From Mesocentrotus franciscanus (taxonomy: Eukaryota; Echinodermata; Echinoidea; Camarodonta; Strongylocentrotidae), in the NCBI GenBank assembly GCA_037976565.1, contig CP137684.1, positions 18,038,339 to 18,102,338 of the forward strand: a DNA stretch of 64,000 bases, read 5' to 3'. The translations under genes were made by a program, and so were the position numbers. This document shows positions 12,501 to 23,500 of this stretch, one piece after another (position 1 is the stretch's first letter; each line of letters begins with the position of its first letter). The notes under the pieces are model-generated. The model saw only the letters and a program-made list of their open reading frames with translations. It searched no databases and had not been told where the DNA came from.

Positions 12501-14065
12501 AAGATCATAATGGTGAGAGCAAACTGTGGCATGAACGGCCTGCCATAGTTAAGTCCAACTTAAAGTCGATCTTAGTCTTTGTGAAACACCCCCCTGGTCT
12601 TTCACCTCTCTCTTCTCAAGACACTATTATTGATCAATCTTACTCTTATTTCAGCTCGTACTCTCAGAGCAGCAAAGAAAACCATCACCCTAACAACAGA
12701 GGGCGTCCTGCTTTGAGCTCAGGTCCACCGCAGCCTAGCAACCGGACTGGTCTTGCCAGAGCTTTCAGTGTAGGAAACCTGCATCAGACAACAAGGAATG
12801 TCAGTCGGTAAGTGAACGCTCAAGGGGGTTGACATGCATTGTGTTTAATATAGCTTCTTTGTATTCATGGTTTCCACCATGAGTATTATAGATTATCATG
12901 CTATTGCCTTGGGTAAGGCCAGATTTTATGATATTGCCTTTGGTATTTGGCATCTTGGAATAATATTGTTGGATATTTAGGGGCATTACCATAACAAAAA
13001 TACCATAGTGCATAGTACTGAGGAAGAAAACAAAATGCAAAGTCTGAGTTATGACTTATAATTTTGATTGTAAACAAAGAACAACCAAAAACTATTAAAT
13101 GAAAAACTAAAATTGTGCCGTGTTGAAAATAGCTTCGCTATGCAGAAAATTTCTGCAAATCCCCAAAACCTTTGAAGATGCTTTATTTATCTACATGTAT
13201 GTGCCAAGTTTGTAAAAGGTTTTTCTTGACTCAAGTGTTTAAATCTCTGGGAGGGGTGACAGAATCTGTACAATGTTGTTTGTTCCAAAGAGCATATACG
13301 TAGCTACAGTTAATATTAATAATGTAACTTTAGTTACCAATTTTTTAACATTGGCATGTGGTTTTTAGGAGAGAGAAAAAAAAGCCATTGCCTCCAGAAA
13401 GCAATGAATTTTCAGGTTGCTGGTTCAAAACCCTGTGGAAGACCTCTCAAAACTTGGAAGGAGATGCTGGAACAAGATATGAGAGCATCTGGCCTTACCC
13501 CCTGAAAACAGGGAGGCTTGTAGAAGAGCCATAAGGGAAGGGAAATGTCCAACTCCACAGTGTGGGGAAAACGGACGCTAAACGATGATGATGATGATGA
13601 TTTCTTAAGGATTGGCTATCTTTGTCTCGGATTCTAAACAAAATCCTGGATTTAGCTCATGCTGCAATCATAATTATAAACCTTTAGGTCAGTCAGGAAT
13701 CCCATGACGTTTACAGCGACCGCCCATCTGATTATCAAGATATTTATGATTGGACTTCGAAATTTCAAAAACCGTTTTCCCAACGGTTTTTATTACACTA
13801 CATTCTATTTGGGAAAATGAGTATGGTAAAACCGGTCACTCAAAGATTTTTACTTTTTGAGGCACTTCATGATCATTTTGAAGCGCAATTTTTTCAGGGC
13901 TTCAATATTACACCATATCACAGACGCTGATAACACGTAGGGCCATGCATCTCAGATTTGGCATTGTTAAACAATGCCTTTAAGCTATGATGATTACTTA
14001 TGATCTCTATGTCTTTGCTTTGTTTCAGGAGCACTCATCGGAATCAGTCCAATTGGAATCTTTGA
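589..14065 (+). CDS. KIF18A: Kinesin-8 motor protein, KIF18A-like, C-terminal part (10 exons; 5' end outside window)
   Basis: Kinesin-8 motors walk to microtubule plus ends and damp kinetochore microtubule dynamics in mitosis. Exons, all GT-AG with matching phases: 589-710, 1480-1721, 2626-2685, 3153-3281, 3972-4610, 6814-7015, 11043-11206, 12100-12184, 12655-12807 and 14029-14065 (TGA). They encode 610 residues. The first two exons carry the charged coiled-coil segment (LEIEVKDGRRQAKHL) and the VMWADQS motif, which resembles VVWADQT of vertebrate KIF18A. Exon 5 is a long Ser/Pro/Thr-rich disordered region. Exon 6 has NESFMICKDV, exon 8 IPAYMSMTKAA and exon 9 SVGNLHQ, matching TFTICED, VPSYMAMTTAA and SKGNLR near the KIF18A C-terminus in the same order. 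The basic tail fits microtubule binding. The ATPase motor domain must lie upstream. KIF18B is the alternative; the tail motifs favour KIF18A. The choice of paralogue is from memory. Confidence 0.85.
757..1281 (-). mobile_element. TTAA-site MITE family T3, truncated, with a T1 element nested in it
   Basis: The right terminus reads AGGGTGGAGTTCCCTT and is followed by TTAA at 1282-1285. Its interior matches the copy at 15642-16105 over several hundred bases (for example TTCTTAGTTATTGATGA and CAGAGTTGCCAATTTGTG). The outer left arm is missing beside exon 589-710. The TTAA-flanked T1 element at 871-1057 interrupts it. Confidence 0.7.
871..1057 (-). mobile_element. TTAA-site MITE family T1, copy 1 (nested)
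   Basis: This 187-bp element is flanked by TTAA at 867-870 and 1058-1061. It is the reverse complement of the copies at 15331-15513 and 32761-32947, with ends close to AGCCTGTC and GGGGCT. TTAA target duplications are typical of the piggyBac superfamily. No transposase is present. Confidence 0.75.
1827..2054. mobile_element. MITE with GTCCCGTTGCATAAAACTTA terminal inverted repeats
   Basis: The left end GTCCCGTTGCATAAAACTTA is mirrored by TAAGTTTTATGCAACGGGAC at the right end. The interior is further self-complementary around GGTTAATGGTAACT and GTTACCATTGATGG. It lies in the KIF18A intron after exon 1480-1721. The termini resemble the GGGCCCTGTTT family at 32196. Confidence 0.75.
2285..2480 (-). 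repeat. Retroposon 3' tail (reversed), shared with 47588-47690
   Basis: It starts with AATAATAATAATAG, followed by TATAGCACTTAAT and CCGGTCATTGGATTCA. The same order of motifs occurs at 47588-47690 (TATCGCTTAAA, AAGCGCTTTACAG, CCGGTCATTGGATTCA), which marks a dispersed element. Confidence 0.45.
3005..3120 (+). repeat. SINE/LINE-like 3' tail ending in (ATT)n
   Basis: GTGTAAAGCGCCTTGAGCG is followed by GGCGCTATATAAATATCC and an ATT run. This type of tail is common on short retroposons of marine invertebrates. It ends about 35 bases before the acceptor of exon 3153-3281. Confidence 0.5.
3312..3800. mobile_element. Foldback element built from tandem CATTTGGTCTAAT units
   Basis: The left arm (about 3330-3550) is an array of roughly 20-bp units such as CATTTGGTCTAATTCC. 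The right arm (about 3570-3770) is an array of the complementary units GGAATTAGACCAA. The arms can pair into a long stem around a short AT-rich centre. TGCTCCAATG followed by AATTGC occurs in direct orientation at both outer edges (3312 and 3781), as a target duplication would. Confidence 0.7.
5012..6637. mobile_element. hAT-like element with 8-bp duplication ATTGTTTG
   Basis: ATTGTTTG occurs at 5004-5011 and 6638-6645, directly flanking CACTGGCGTA at the left end and TACGCCACTG at the right end. The 1626-bp body has no transposase frame. It holds G/C-run segments, a purine tract (5484-5572), a three-unit tandem repeat (5646-6270) and a module at 6357-6637 found again at 44125-44585. An 8-bp duplication and CA(G/C)TG ends suggest the hAT superfamily. 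It lies in KIF18A intron 5. Confidence 0.75.
5646..6270 (+). repeat. Tandem repeat of about 175-245 bp, three units
   Basis: Units start near 5646, 5820 and 6067 with TCAAATTGTTTTAACTG or close variants. They run through TTGATTTAAAAAGACGTTAT, GATGCCAGGAAAAC and ATCGCCTCGCCGC to the ATCGTCA(T/C)TTGG end. The middle unit is longer because its CGCC-rich part is repeated. The array lies inside the hAT-like element at 5012-6637. Confidence 0.75.
7055..10590 (+). mobile_element. Non-LTR retrotransposon (CR1/L2/Jockey group), degenerate, in KIF18A intron 6
   Basis: This roughly 3.5-kb insertion lies in the same orientation as its host gene. It encodes an AP-endonuclease and a reverse transcriptase in broken frames (see the pseudogene at 7168-10063). 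No gag-like ORF1 is visible. The 3' region holds AAT runs (10230-10290) and ends near GATAATAAATGATTATAC. No target duplication could be fixed by eye, so the boundaries are approximate. Confidence 0.85.
7168..10063 (+). pseudogene. Endonuclease/reverse transcriptase ORF2 of the non-LTR element, frameshifted
   Basis: The endonuclease part starts with ILGNVRSLPNKMEEL and continues with FTETWLKESIPD and GGGVCLYI. After a frameshift just upstream of 7904 come MGDLNQCHLNG and GKSDHQNI. The reverse transcriptase is spread over at least three frames: RPIPKGKKVKELNDLRPISL near 8866, FVDFSSAFNTI near 9118, and IKYADDTVITGY (the catalytic YADD box) near 9376, then YRYLGTTISKSLDW near 9590. A C-terminal segment follows at 9773-10063. 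The multiple breaks show that this copy is dead. FVDFSSAFNTI is typical of the CR1/L2/Jockey group; the exact clade was not determined. Confidence 0.85.
11429..11470 (+). pseudogene. Possible relic duplicate of KIF18A exon 8
   Basis: One frame reads GVKKPMPAYISV then TAG. The true exon at 12100-12184 reads GVRKPIPAYMSM at the equivalent place: seven of twelve residues are identical and the others are conservative. No clean acceptor precedes it. It lies about 670 bases upstream of the true exon in the same intron. Chance similarity cannot be excluded for so short a segment. Confidence 0.35.
12320..12592. mobile_element. MITE with about 90-bp terminal inverted repeats
   Basis: The left arm GGGGTGTTTCACAAAGAC continues to CTATGGCAGGCCGTTCATGC and GTTTGCTCTCACCA. 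The right arm is its complement, GGTGAGAGCAAAC to GTCTTTGTGAAACACCCC. The arms enclose a short AT-rich centre. It lies in the KIF18A intron between exons 12100-12184 and 12655-12807; the open frame from 12380 into the exon is accidental upstream of 12655. Confidence 0.85.
13365..13605 (+). mobile_element. tRNA-related SINE with (GATGAT)n tail
   Basis: GGTTCAAAACC near 13422 fits a pol III B box. The 3' part CATAAGGGAAGGGAAATG, GGACGCTAAACGATGATGATG is shared with the element at 31205-31475. The tail is a short GAT repeat. No clear A box was found. Confidence 0.55.
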
Positions 14066-14161
14066 ACCCGATTTCATCATGTCTTCCTAGAAATCCTTCA
14101 ATGCATTACATCCCAGTGATCCATGGAGCCCCAAGTTTATCTCGTCCGATATACCGCCCTC

Positions 14162-14167
14162 AATAAA
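14162..14167 (+). promoter_or_regulatory. Poly(A) signal AATAAA of KIF18A
   Basis: AATAAA lies 97 bases after the TGA at 14063-14065, giving a short 3' UTR. Confidence 0.6.
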
Positions 14168-14425
14168 GGCTTGTTTAGATATGACATGGTACACCGCCTC
14201 AAAAATACTGCTATCTATGTAAACGAATGGTAATTGCCCGCAACAAGGGTCCTTTTTGGAAGACATGTAATATGAATATGCAATCCATAATATATTTTGA
14301 GTAGTGCCCCCAAGAAAGAGATTGCTGTGGAGAAAAAGAGAAATTAATTGTATTTTGACATTCTGTTTCTCTTATTTATCATACAAATGAACTTATTACA
14401 AAGGTTGGATTGCCCTTTAAATATT

Positions 14426-14459
<34 letters not shown>

Positions 14460-15320
14460 ATCTGTTATATTTTTAATAAAACAAATGTTTGTAGTTGGTA
14501 GGAATTTCAATTGAATAAAATGTTCTGAGATTTAGATCTTCTGGTAAACATTTGGTCACTTTTGTTGTCAATTCCTTCAAATCATAATTGGCACTTTCTC
14601 TCTCCTCTATCCTAAAATAAACCTAATTAAATTGCAATTATAAACATTTTGCCTGGTATTTGGCTGTTATTAAATTTCAAGTACAGTGTAATTGAATTAA
14701 TATGTTGTAAGACAAGCTATTTCATTGAAATTATTGCCATTATTCCGCACAGCTGTAATTAGACATAAAACCTACACCTTAAAACGTATCCAGGAATTTA
14801 TGATAAAAGTGAGAATGCTTGGTTCATCACGAATCATAATTATTCAAGTATACATGTATGTAGTGGTCGAAGATAAAATCGTACTTTGTGACGAGATTTT
14901 AGGTGTGTAATGATCTTCCCTCACACAAACTAATACTTGTACATGTATTAAAGAAACCTTGCTCTCATTAACTATATTGCTTATTATGATCTATACACAA
15001 GTAACAATACAGTGTGTGTATTTTGATAATTTTAAATTAGATTTTGAACATGTTGACAGGATTAGTCATCACAGAAGTATCAGTTGAGATGTGTAGGTGA
15101 TGGGATAAATCCTTTCTTTATTTTGTAGTGCTAGTTCCAGATGCAGCACATATAAATGGATGCTGATATAGGCTTGTGCACTTTGAAAAGCTCAACGTAT
15201 GATGGAAACACTTGTTCGTATACATGTAGAATGAAATGTCCATTATGAGATCACATCGCATTAGATTGTAATTGCAGCACTATAGTGTATACAAAGCCAC
15301 GTTCGCCTATACTATAGAAA
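14168..15320. other. Intergenic, AT-rich, no gene seen
   Basis: Only a short element end is recognised: CAAATGAACTTATTACAAAGG, GGATTGCCCTTTAA at 14385-14415, related to the inverted-repeat arms at 59034 and 61403. A small GA run lies at 14436-14457. The open frame at 14725-14910 resembles nothing known. Confidence 0.5.
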
Positions 15321-15330
15321 GTTGAATTAA

Positions 15331-15513
15331 AGCCTGTCTACACTAGTTTTGCCAGGAGGGATTAGACCTCCCAGCATGGATTAGTCACTGACAGGTGGTT
15401 ATCTCATCAACTCAGCTCTCAATTAACATAAGGTAAAGAGGATCATGGGGGACCAACGGGCACTGCTTAGGCATTGTTTTATATATAGAAGGAGCAAGTA
15501 GTGCAGTGGGGCT
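15331..15513 (+). mobile_element. TTAA-site MITE family T1, copy 2
   Basis: Flanked by TTAA at 15327-15330 and 15514-15517. The ends are AGCCTGTCTACACTAG and GCAGTGGGGCT. It contains the family core CATGGGGGACCAACGGGC. Confidence 0.8.
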
Positions 15514-15641
15514 TTAAGTTATTCATCATTTTGTAGGCTTACATTTCTATTTTCTTATAAAAATTGGAGGGAATGATGTTTGCCTGAACAAAGGATTATG
15601 TTTTGAGAAAATTTGTTCACTTTTTGTTTGTCAAGTAGTTG

Positions 15642-16105
15642 AAGAGGAAGTCCACCCTGATATTAAGCTGGTTTTGATAAAAGCCGAAAAATGAGAGAAA
15701 CAAATTAGTGAAAGATTTACCAATATCCGATTAAAAATAAGAAAGTTATGAATATTTTGAAGTTAATTTGTCATCAGTGAAACACATTGGGAACACTGAC
15801 GTATATATCTTGCAAACTCCTCTCCAATTTGCTCCGTACGGAAAATTTCATAAACTTTCATTTTCTTAGTTATTGATGATGGATTAGATTTGTTTCATAC
15901 AGAGATTGTATATAAACATTTTTGCAATAATTAAATTTATGGTGAATGTATGATTGAAAATTTTCATAAGGAAAAATATAAATTTGTGAAGTTTGTAGTA
16001 CAGGGCAAATGGGAGGGGACCTCGCAAGATATGTCACAGAGTTGCCAATTTGTGTTTGATTGATTGGACATTCAAAAATTCATAACTTTTTTAATTTTTA
16101 ATCAG
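15642..16105 (+). mobile_element. TTAA-site MITE family T3, left arm and centre
   Basis: The left end GAGGAAGTCCACCCTGATAT and the following GGTTTTGATAAAAGCCG, ATGAGAGAAACAAA match 43024 onwards. The centre matches 757-1240. The right terminus is lost or rearranged beyond about 16105. Confidence 0.65.
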
Positions 16106-16960
16106 GACTTCATATTGTGGTATTGTTTATTTGACTAATAATTCGTTTCCGTCAACATTGTCAAAATGAAGGCTTTTGCTCATACTTTCATGCACACAGG
16201 AGATCTGGTTTTAAAACTTAACTTAACTTATACATATTTCAACAGTTCAAGTAGAAATTCAATAAATCTAAGACAAGTTGAGCGGGAGCAAGTGAGATTT
16301 TCATTTGAAAAGGATAAGATTGGTTTATATATTGTATATATTTAGTCCAGGTGTACATGTACATGTATTATAAGAATGAATTGTATTTTGTGTAAAGTAT
16401 TATGCCTGTCAATAACAAATAAAAGCTATTTGCCGTATGATTTTTAAAAGTGGATTGGCGATGTCATTTTTGGATGTATTGTATTGCTTTGCTAGGTAAC
16501 ATAGTTATTGGTAATAGCTTCTTAAAGTTTCAATAATTAAAGCCACCATTTGTGAACATTTTAGGCTCTCAATGTGTTTTAGTGAGGCATTTTAGAGCTA
16601 AATTGTGTTTTGCATTTGTGTAAAAGACTAAATGGCCTGCTTGATTGTGTTTACAGCAATTACGAAAAGATATTGCTGTTGATGATTATGATGATAATGA
16701 AAACAGAATAGAAAACTCTGTTGACACATATAATATATAAGCTTATAATGGGTGAAAACATTTTACTGATAGTGATTCTTCAGGTAATGATACTGCAAAG
16801 AACAGTGTTCATATTTTGTTTAATAATTTAAAATTTGCCCTCACAAAATATAATTTGGTACATAATTTACATAATATAAAGATGACAAAACAGAAAAGGG
16901 AAAGATAAAGTAAGATGAAACATCGCATAAACTTTGACATGTTAACTTATATTTATTTTG
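16106..16960. other. Intergenic, no gene seen
   Basis: AT-rich DNA without a convincing exon, splice pair or RNA gene. A degraded T3 right arm may remain around 16187-16225 (TTTGCTCATACTTTCA). Confidence 0.4.
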
Positions 16961-16969
16961 AGGAGCTAA

Positions 16970-17305
16970 AACAATGGCCAATGGTGGAGAGAGGGAACGA
17001 GAAAGACAGAGAGATGGAGGGGGAATAACTAAGAGAAGAGAAAATGGGAGAGAAGGGAAGGAGAGGCAAAATAGTCTAGGAGTGAAGGGAAAAGGAAAGA
17101 GAAGAGTACTTGATAAAAGCGAAAGAAAATAAAGGGACAAAAACGAAAGGTTGAAAAGAGGAGAGAGAGAAAAAAAAGTGAAATTCAAGGAAATGGCGGA
17201 GGGGAGAAGAAAGGCGAAGTGGAGAGAGGATCGAGAGAAAGATGAAAACAGAAAAGAGAGCTTAGATCGAGAGAGGGAGAGAGAAAACAAAAAGGGAAGG
17301 ATATG
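16970..17305 (+). repeat. Polypurine tract (GA-rich)
   Basis: Nearly all bases on the plus strand are A or G in runs such as GAGAGAGGGA. The long minus-strand open frame here (Ser/Leu/Phe-rich) is a by-product of this composition. Similar tracts lie at 5484-5572, 33800-34110 and 61980-62110. Confidence 0.7.
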
Positions 17306-17394
17306 GGCAATGGCTCCAGGCTCCTTACGTGAATTACAGTGCTGGACAGGTGCATTTTTGTACAATATGTATTGTAGCCTATTGATTTATATGT

Positions 17395-18700
17395 TTATAG
17401 TTGAAGTTCAAGTTCAAGTTTATTTATACAAATCCACAAGGTCGGAATATCATCAGACACATACATTGGTACACAATACATACATTACATTGGTACACAA
17501 TACATACATTAGGTCAGCCCCTTAAAGGTAATTTAAAAGTAATAGCCCTCACTTCTATGTGGGAATTTAAACGAGAACAGAATTATTATTATTACCTTTT
17601 TTAAATTATTTGTTTGCCTTAAAGGCAATCTAGCTAGCTAGAGTTTGGGTATTCTGATAAATGCAGGATTACCATTACAACGTAGGAACAACAGAGAGTA
17701 TGGATATTTTGTTTCTTATATCTAAATTTTACGAGAATTGAAAGTATTTACAATAGAGGGCTATATATACCACCCTTAAAATTCAGTACGTTACTAAGTC
17801 TAGGGAAGTAATTTCTCGCAATCTATATACATTTGACTTATACTTAGTACACATATACTACTTATGTCATAGTCACTACTTTGGAGTACAAAATGAAATT
17901 TCTCTTCCAAGTTCATATATTCTTAAATGACGGAACTATATTTATAATACTGACAAACAAAGTTGAAACAAATCAGTTCTCTGGTTATTTAGAACTTGAC
18001 AGTTCATAACGAAAAGACACTCTGTTTCTTCCTCACTAAAACAAGGAGGACATAAATACGATTATCAACGTCTAATTGCTGATGTCGTCCCATTTCTATC
18101 ATACGTCTACTGTTACTTATCAGTATTTAAAATAATTTTATACATGGGATTTATCTATATCTAACAATAAATAATTTTCAAGTACAGTATATACCTCTTT
18201 TTAACATATCTGTAAGTTCTTAGCTTACGACGAAAATCATTACGGTTTTCATTTAGTGTATCCTTCCATAACTTTATATATCGTTCTTCAATTTTTTTTA
18301 AATATTACTCTAAGAAGACATCATGTAGAAAAAGTACTTTGATTATTCCATACATCATGATGACCAAATCCTAAATCGCCGGGTTAGAAATAATTTAAGT
18401 TTTTGGCAATAACCATTTTTTAATCCTATGTTTTCTAAAAAAAGTTTTTTTATCAGAGAACTGTCGCTTGATTGTATCATAAATTATGTAGCCAGAATCC
18501 AATTGTGGCTTTTAATCCAAAGAGTGCTAGTGGAAATCGTCTTAGCTCGGCTTAGACGGTACTATTCACAGCTGCTCTATTTACTCCTAATATATATTTC
18601 AAATATTTAATATGAACTTTTTCGGGTATTAATAAAAGGTATTGTTTCTCAATGTGATTCCTATACTACCTAAAATATATAATATCTAAATCTCTGAATT
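17395..18700 (-). mobile_element. Probable decayed non-LTR retrotransposon fragment, minus strand
   Basis: CAAGTTCAAGTTTATTTATAC at the left edge looks like the reversed 3' end of a LINE. On the minus strand near 18545-18470, broken frames read AELRRFPLA and IGFWLHNL, resembling the GELGRFPL...W segment after the reverse transcriptase of many LINEs. Many stops are present. A small tandem repeat (TTGGTACACAATACATACAT) lies at 17465-17510. Confidence 0.4.
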
Positions 18701-18959
18701 ATACATTGCAATAGGTTTAATACATGCAACAACTAACTTTATATGAGAAGTTATTAACATCCGGTTACTCCTAAGAGTATGCGTTTCCGAACAATCAGAA
18801 AAATCGCGGAGGGGGGGGGGGGGCATAATGGCCCCGGCCTTATTAGGGTTAATACATGTACATTTTTTAAAGTATTATATTCTCAAAAGGTCCTGTAATT
18901 CCATATCGATGTATTTTATATAAAAGTGCATTTCTATTAACTAGTGAGCAGTGAGCGTA

Positions 18960-19485
18960 GTGAGCACTAATTTTTTTTTTTTGGCCGGGAGGGCACGTGC
19001 CCTCTGTAAAAAATAAAGATGGGCCCCCTCCCCTGGCGCTCAAGGGGAGTGGTGGTTATTTTTTTTTTCAATTTTCGGAGGCAAAAAAAAAAATTGTGCT
19101 CACTACCCCCTTTGACTTCGAATAACATTACACTGGGTATAATTGATGTGCTACAGATACAATAATCGCCAATGGCAGCCCCACGTGAGTTTGTGTGTGG
19201 AATTTCTGTGTTTCGTTCCCGGTATATACCAGAAATATTAGAAACATAATTATTTGGTAAAAAAAAATATCATCAAACAGTTGCTTCCACCGCAACATAA
19301 TCTCGTCCATTCTGTTCAATGGGCATTAAAGGTAAAGACCGGCAGTGGCGGATCCAGGGGCTAGAAAAAAACAGGTGAAAACACCCTTTAAAAAAAAAAT
19401 AAAGATGGGCCCCCTCCCCTGGCGCTCAAGGGGGGGGGGTGGTGGCTATTTTTTTTTTTTCAATTTTCGGAGGCAAAAAACTGTG
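18960..19485. repeat. Two direct copies of an 85-90 bp segment in G/C-run repeat debris
   Basis: AATAAAGATGGGCCCCCTCC, CTGGCGCTCAAGGGG, GTGGTGG and CAATTTTCGGAGGCAAAAAA occur at 19003-19092 and again at 19396-19480. CAGTGGCGGATCCAGGGG at 19344 resembles the ends of the hAT-like elements in this window. Poly-G and poly-T runs are frequent. Confidence 0.6.
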
Positions 19486-20280
19486 AGGCCACCTCTGGTC
19501 CGGGATGGCTCATTGGAACGACAATTTGGTATACATTGTATCCCTCACAGTGTAACACCTCGCTGTATGAGGCATATGCTTCAGAAAGAAACTATATCAG
19601 AGGTAATTTTTCCATAAAATTCAGGATCATCTAGTTTACAAAACTGATCCCACATTTAAAGAGACCGTTAACATCCCACGCACTAAATCGAAACACATTT
19701 TGAGACATTCATTGACATTTTGCAATACAGGACAAATATAATATAGTAAATTTAGACTTTTTTATTGGGGGAGGGGCACAATTACACAGGGGCGGGTCCA
19801 GCCGGCGGCAACGGGGGCAATTCCTGAGAAAATATTTAGCGGCGAATCAGCCAGCCAGTGAATAAGCAGGGGGGTAAGGAGCACTAAAAATTTTTTTATT
19901 TTTTTGCCCCTGGAAAATCGCGCCGACCGATATTTCGCTCAGTGGGGGGTTGAGAGCACTATAAATATATATATATATATTTAACGAGAATTTAACTCTC
20001 ATCTCCTTGGCAATGTATACAAAATCGTTGTTCCTGGTGGTCCCCTTCTTTTCTGACAAAACACGGAGACATTTGATATGATGTAGCCTAGCTACCCCTA
20101 GGAAAAATAGTGGGGACGTGTCCCCCTGTCCGCCCCCCGATTGACGCCCTTGGTTGGGGGCATCAGCCAGCGTGTTAATGCCTGATTCGACACCCCCAAC
20201 CATTTTGCTGTAACAGAGCTTGGTGATATGCGCATGCACGCTCTATCAAGCCCCTCCCTCTACCCACCCCTTCCGATGTT
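19486..20280. other. Intergenic repeat debris, no gene seen
   Basis: It contains GGGGCGGGTCCAGCC (about 19791), a segment at 19816-19850 (AAATATTTAGCGGCGAATCAGCC) resembling 33510-33540, an AT run at 19964-19981 and C-rich stretches. The minus-strand open frame at 19847-20239 crosses these repeats and is not credible as a gene. Confidence 0.45.
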
Positions 20281-20330
20281 GAGTGTTGTTTAAAAATGGA
20301 CTGCTACCTTCAGCTTGTTGAAGCTATGTA

Positions 20331-20338
20331 TGACGTCA
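20331..20338. promoter_or_regulatory. CRE-like palindrome upstream of ILRUN
   Basis: TGACGTCA lies 227 bases upstream of the ILRUN start codon, in a more CpG-rich stretch (20330-20470, including CGATCGCG) that probably contains the promoter. TGACGTCA is the CREB/ATF consensus. No TATA box is evident. Confidence 0.45.
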
Positions 20339-20564
20339 CGGGGTCAGTGTGGGAGTGTTGAGTCGTTTCGATCGCGTGCATTATTTTGTGTGTGTATATT
20401 ATGCTGCTGCTGCGCTGCGCTGCATGAATAAGCGAAGTGGAATTGTACGTGGCCGAGTATGATGAGAACTGAGCGATAAACAAGCAACAAAATAGCGTTC
20501 ATTTTCGTTTTCCAGTCGTATATTTGTTTTGCATTTCAAGGGGCAAACGATCTCAGCAGCTACC

Positions 20565-23500
20565 ATGATGGATGTAGACTTAGATCAGGATTTGATGTCA
20601 AAATTTAGCAGCATGGGGACGACTGATCGAGATGTTTTGATCAACGAATTTCAGAAGTTGTTGGGCAACAATCTCAACCCGGCGACCTGTGCATTTTTCC
20701 TTGACATGAATAACTGGTAGGTTGATAATGAAAAATGAATTGAATGGGACGGTGTTGAACTTGAATTGAAATACCAAACTCAGGTAGCACTTTGATGAAG
20801 TAGGTAGTAAGTTATGTCCAGACCTATATAGGGCTATATTAGTAAAAGTTATAAAGATTCCTTCACTAGAGTCTAGATCAAAGTTTGACTTTATGATTTT
20901 ATCATGAACTATCTTGTTTACCCATACATTGTGTGTACTTGAGAGTCAACACAGCTGACGTGACAGACCATCCACTTCCAAACGGAAAATTGAATAATTT
21001 TTATACGCAATATTCATGATATTTTTATGAATATTTAATAGCTAAAAAGACTGTCAAAAAAGTTACAACAATTGAATTTGCTTTTTAATTGATTAATGGA
21101 TATTTTTGTGTTTGTTTGGCCTTTTGAAATAAGCCACTGGCCCACTGCCACTGCCAGTGCCACTGCCACTGCCACTGCCACTGGTCGTTGTACTTGTATG
21201 GACTATGAATGATGCCTTGATAGGGTGACCAAAGTTTGCGTAGATTTAAAGAAATATTTTGAATGTGATATTCGATCCATGAATTCTCAGGCGCTAGTGT
21301 AGTTTCGTATCCATTTTTTTAGCAGTTTCATATCCAATCTTAGCAAAGGAATTTTAGCCCAACTTTTTGATATGCATGGTATCGTGCAGTGCATGCGCGT
21401 AACACCATAAACCATACAAGAAGTTGGCTGCATAAATTTTGACTGATGGCTTCAGTTTGAGGTGCAGAGCGAAAGCGTATAGACGGTACTGAGCGACGAC
21501 GTCGACATCGAAGCCCTAAACGGAGGATTCCCGATGTCGGATGTGATCCAAATTCAGGTGGAAAATGCAATATATGATTATGATTAAAATTAGTAAAAAA
21601 ATTGGGCTAACATTCCTTTGCTAAGATTGGATTTGAAACTGCTAAAAAAATGGATACGAAACTACTGTACACTAGCGCCAATTCTCATATTCTACACAAA
21701 TCAATGTCGACCTTCTACATGTAGTTTAATTATTACTAAATGAACAGCAAAATTTTAGACTACAAATTTGTGCAACTAGAAAATTTATTACTTCAAAGAA
21801 TTCTGGAGATATCGCAAAATTCGCGATCTTAAAATTCAATGTTGGTTGGGAATGCTCTGCAACTTACGAAAAAGTAATGAAAACAACAACACCTTAATTT
21901 GCGCACGGGAGTTTTATTTATGTTTTTGATTTATTTAAAAAACTGATCCATCAAAATGATCAAATGTAAGATAATTGAATAATTTAAAGGGCAAAATAGC
22001 CCTATCTACCAATCAGTTTGGGTCACATTTAACTTATAATTTTGATGGCATACACTACAGTGTTTTACTTGTAGATTCTCTTGATACAAAGATTCCTAGA
22101 CCCTTGTCGACACTCGGCAAGTTCAACATTTTTCAGAATGGACGCAAAAGACAGCAAAATTTGCCATTTTCGAACCTAATTCCAAAGACACATTCATCTT
22201 TTAGGTTCCTCTTAATCATGCTTAACAGCCTCAAATTAGTCATTTGATCTTTACAGAATACAGGTTTAACAATTTTGGGTTTGTGTAAATATTAAACGAA
22301 GTTAAAGCCAACTTATACGATAACAAGTGAATAAATTTATCAAGATGGGGGTTGTCATCTGGTACTGGGCGATTGGGTAGCTTGTACCGGTAATTGGTCG
22401 ACTTTGAGCTTCCATCGCTGTTTTCTGACAAAGACACTGTGAAATCTATTCAGCTGGAAATGCTGTGTTGTCGTGGAAGCTCTGAGGGTTTTTACCTATA
22501 GATACATGTATGTACAGGTCACCAGGTGTATGTCTGTCTGTAGATATAGACTCTACATGTACAGTATGTGCATGCATTTTGAATTCTGTTCTACATTTAG
22601 TTAATTCCATTTGATAGCAATGTAAAGAGAGTTTTTGAAGGTCTGAATAAACCAGCATTTCCTCCTCAAATTGTTCAATGCCTCTTGTTTTCCACTCCTA
22701 CTTGGTTGTAATATATATAAAATGTATATTAAGTTAAGAAATGTGGATACAAATGACTAAATTCAACAAAATGTTGTCAATTTGTTCATGAAAGTAGTAC
22801 CGATACATACATGTAATTATAAATTTCTAACTTGGTGTCCAATTTAGAGACTTTAATGATTGCACTGTATTTACAATTTAATGCTCTTATTCATGAATGG
22901 CACAATGTACTGCATGAGAACTGGAATCAAAAGTTTTCTGTGATTTGTGCTCTTTGTGTTCATTTATAATGCAATTCTCAAAGGGGGGTGTAGCAAGGGA
23001 AATACTGGTTAACGCCATCAACAACTTCTTTTAGACAACTGCACGTAAACGAATGGACTTGATTAACGGTAGTCAGCGACTTAATCTTTACATGGTCAGC
23101 GCGCGCTAGCGTTCGCGAAACAGACCTAAGTTCTCCTCACGCTTCAGTTTCGCGTATGTTGCACGCACGTGAATACTGCGGTTGCGTCTTCCGTAGTCGT
23201 ATTATACCCGATTGGCCCCGAGTCGGGCCACGGAAAGGACACATAGTCTCGTCATGCTACACCCCCTTTAACTTTCTGGATCAAAAGATGCAGAAATCTC
23301 TCCAAGAGGAGACAAATCTACAGAAGGTCTTTCAGTAAACTGTTTCAGTTGTGGACAATTCTTCTGAAAACTTACAGTGTACATGTACTTCTTACTGTAA
23401 TAAGTACATGTACCTGTAGATTAACTCACCTTTGTTACTTGGAATTGTCTGAAAACGATATCAAATATATCGACATCTAACTATATAAATGTCAGAAAGA

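Noticed and set aside
16841..17365. 174-codon minus-strand Ser/Phe-rich frame
   Set aside because: Produced by the polypurine tract on the other strand.
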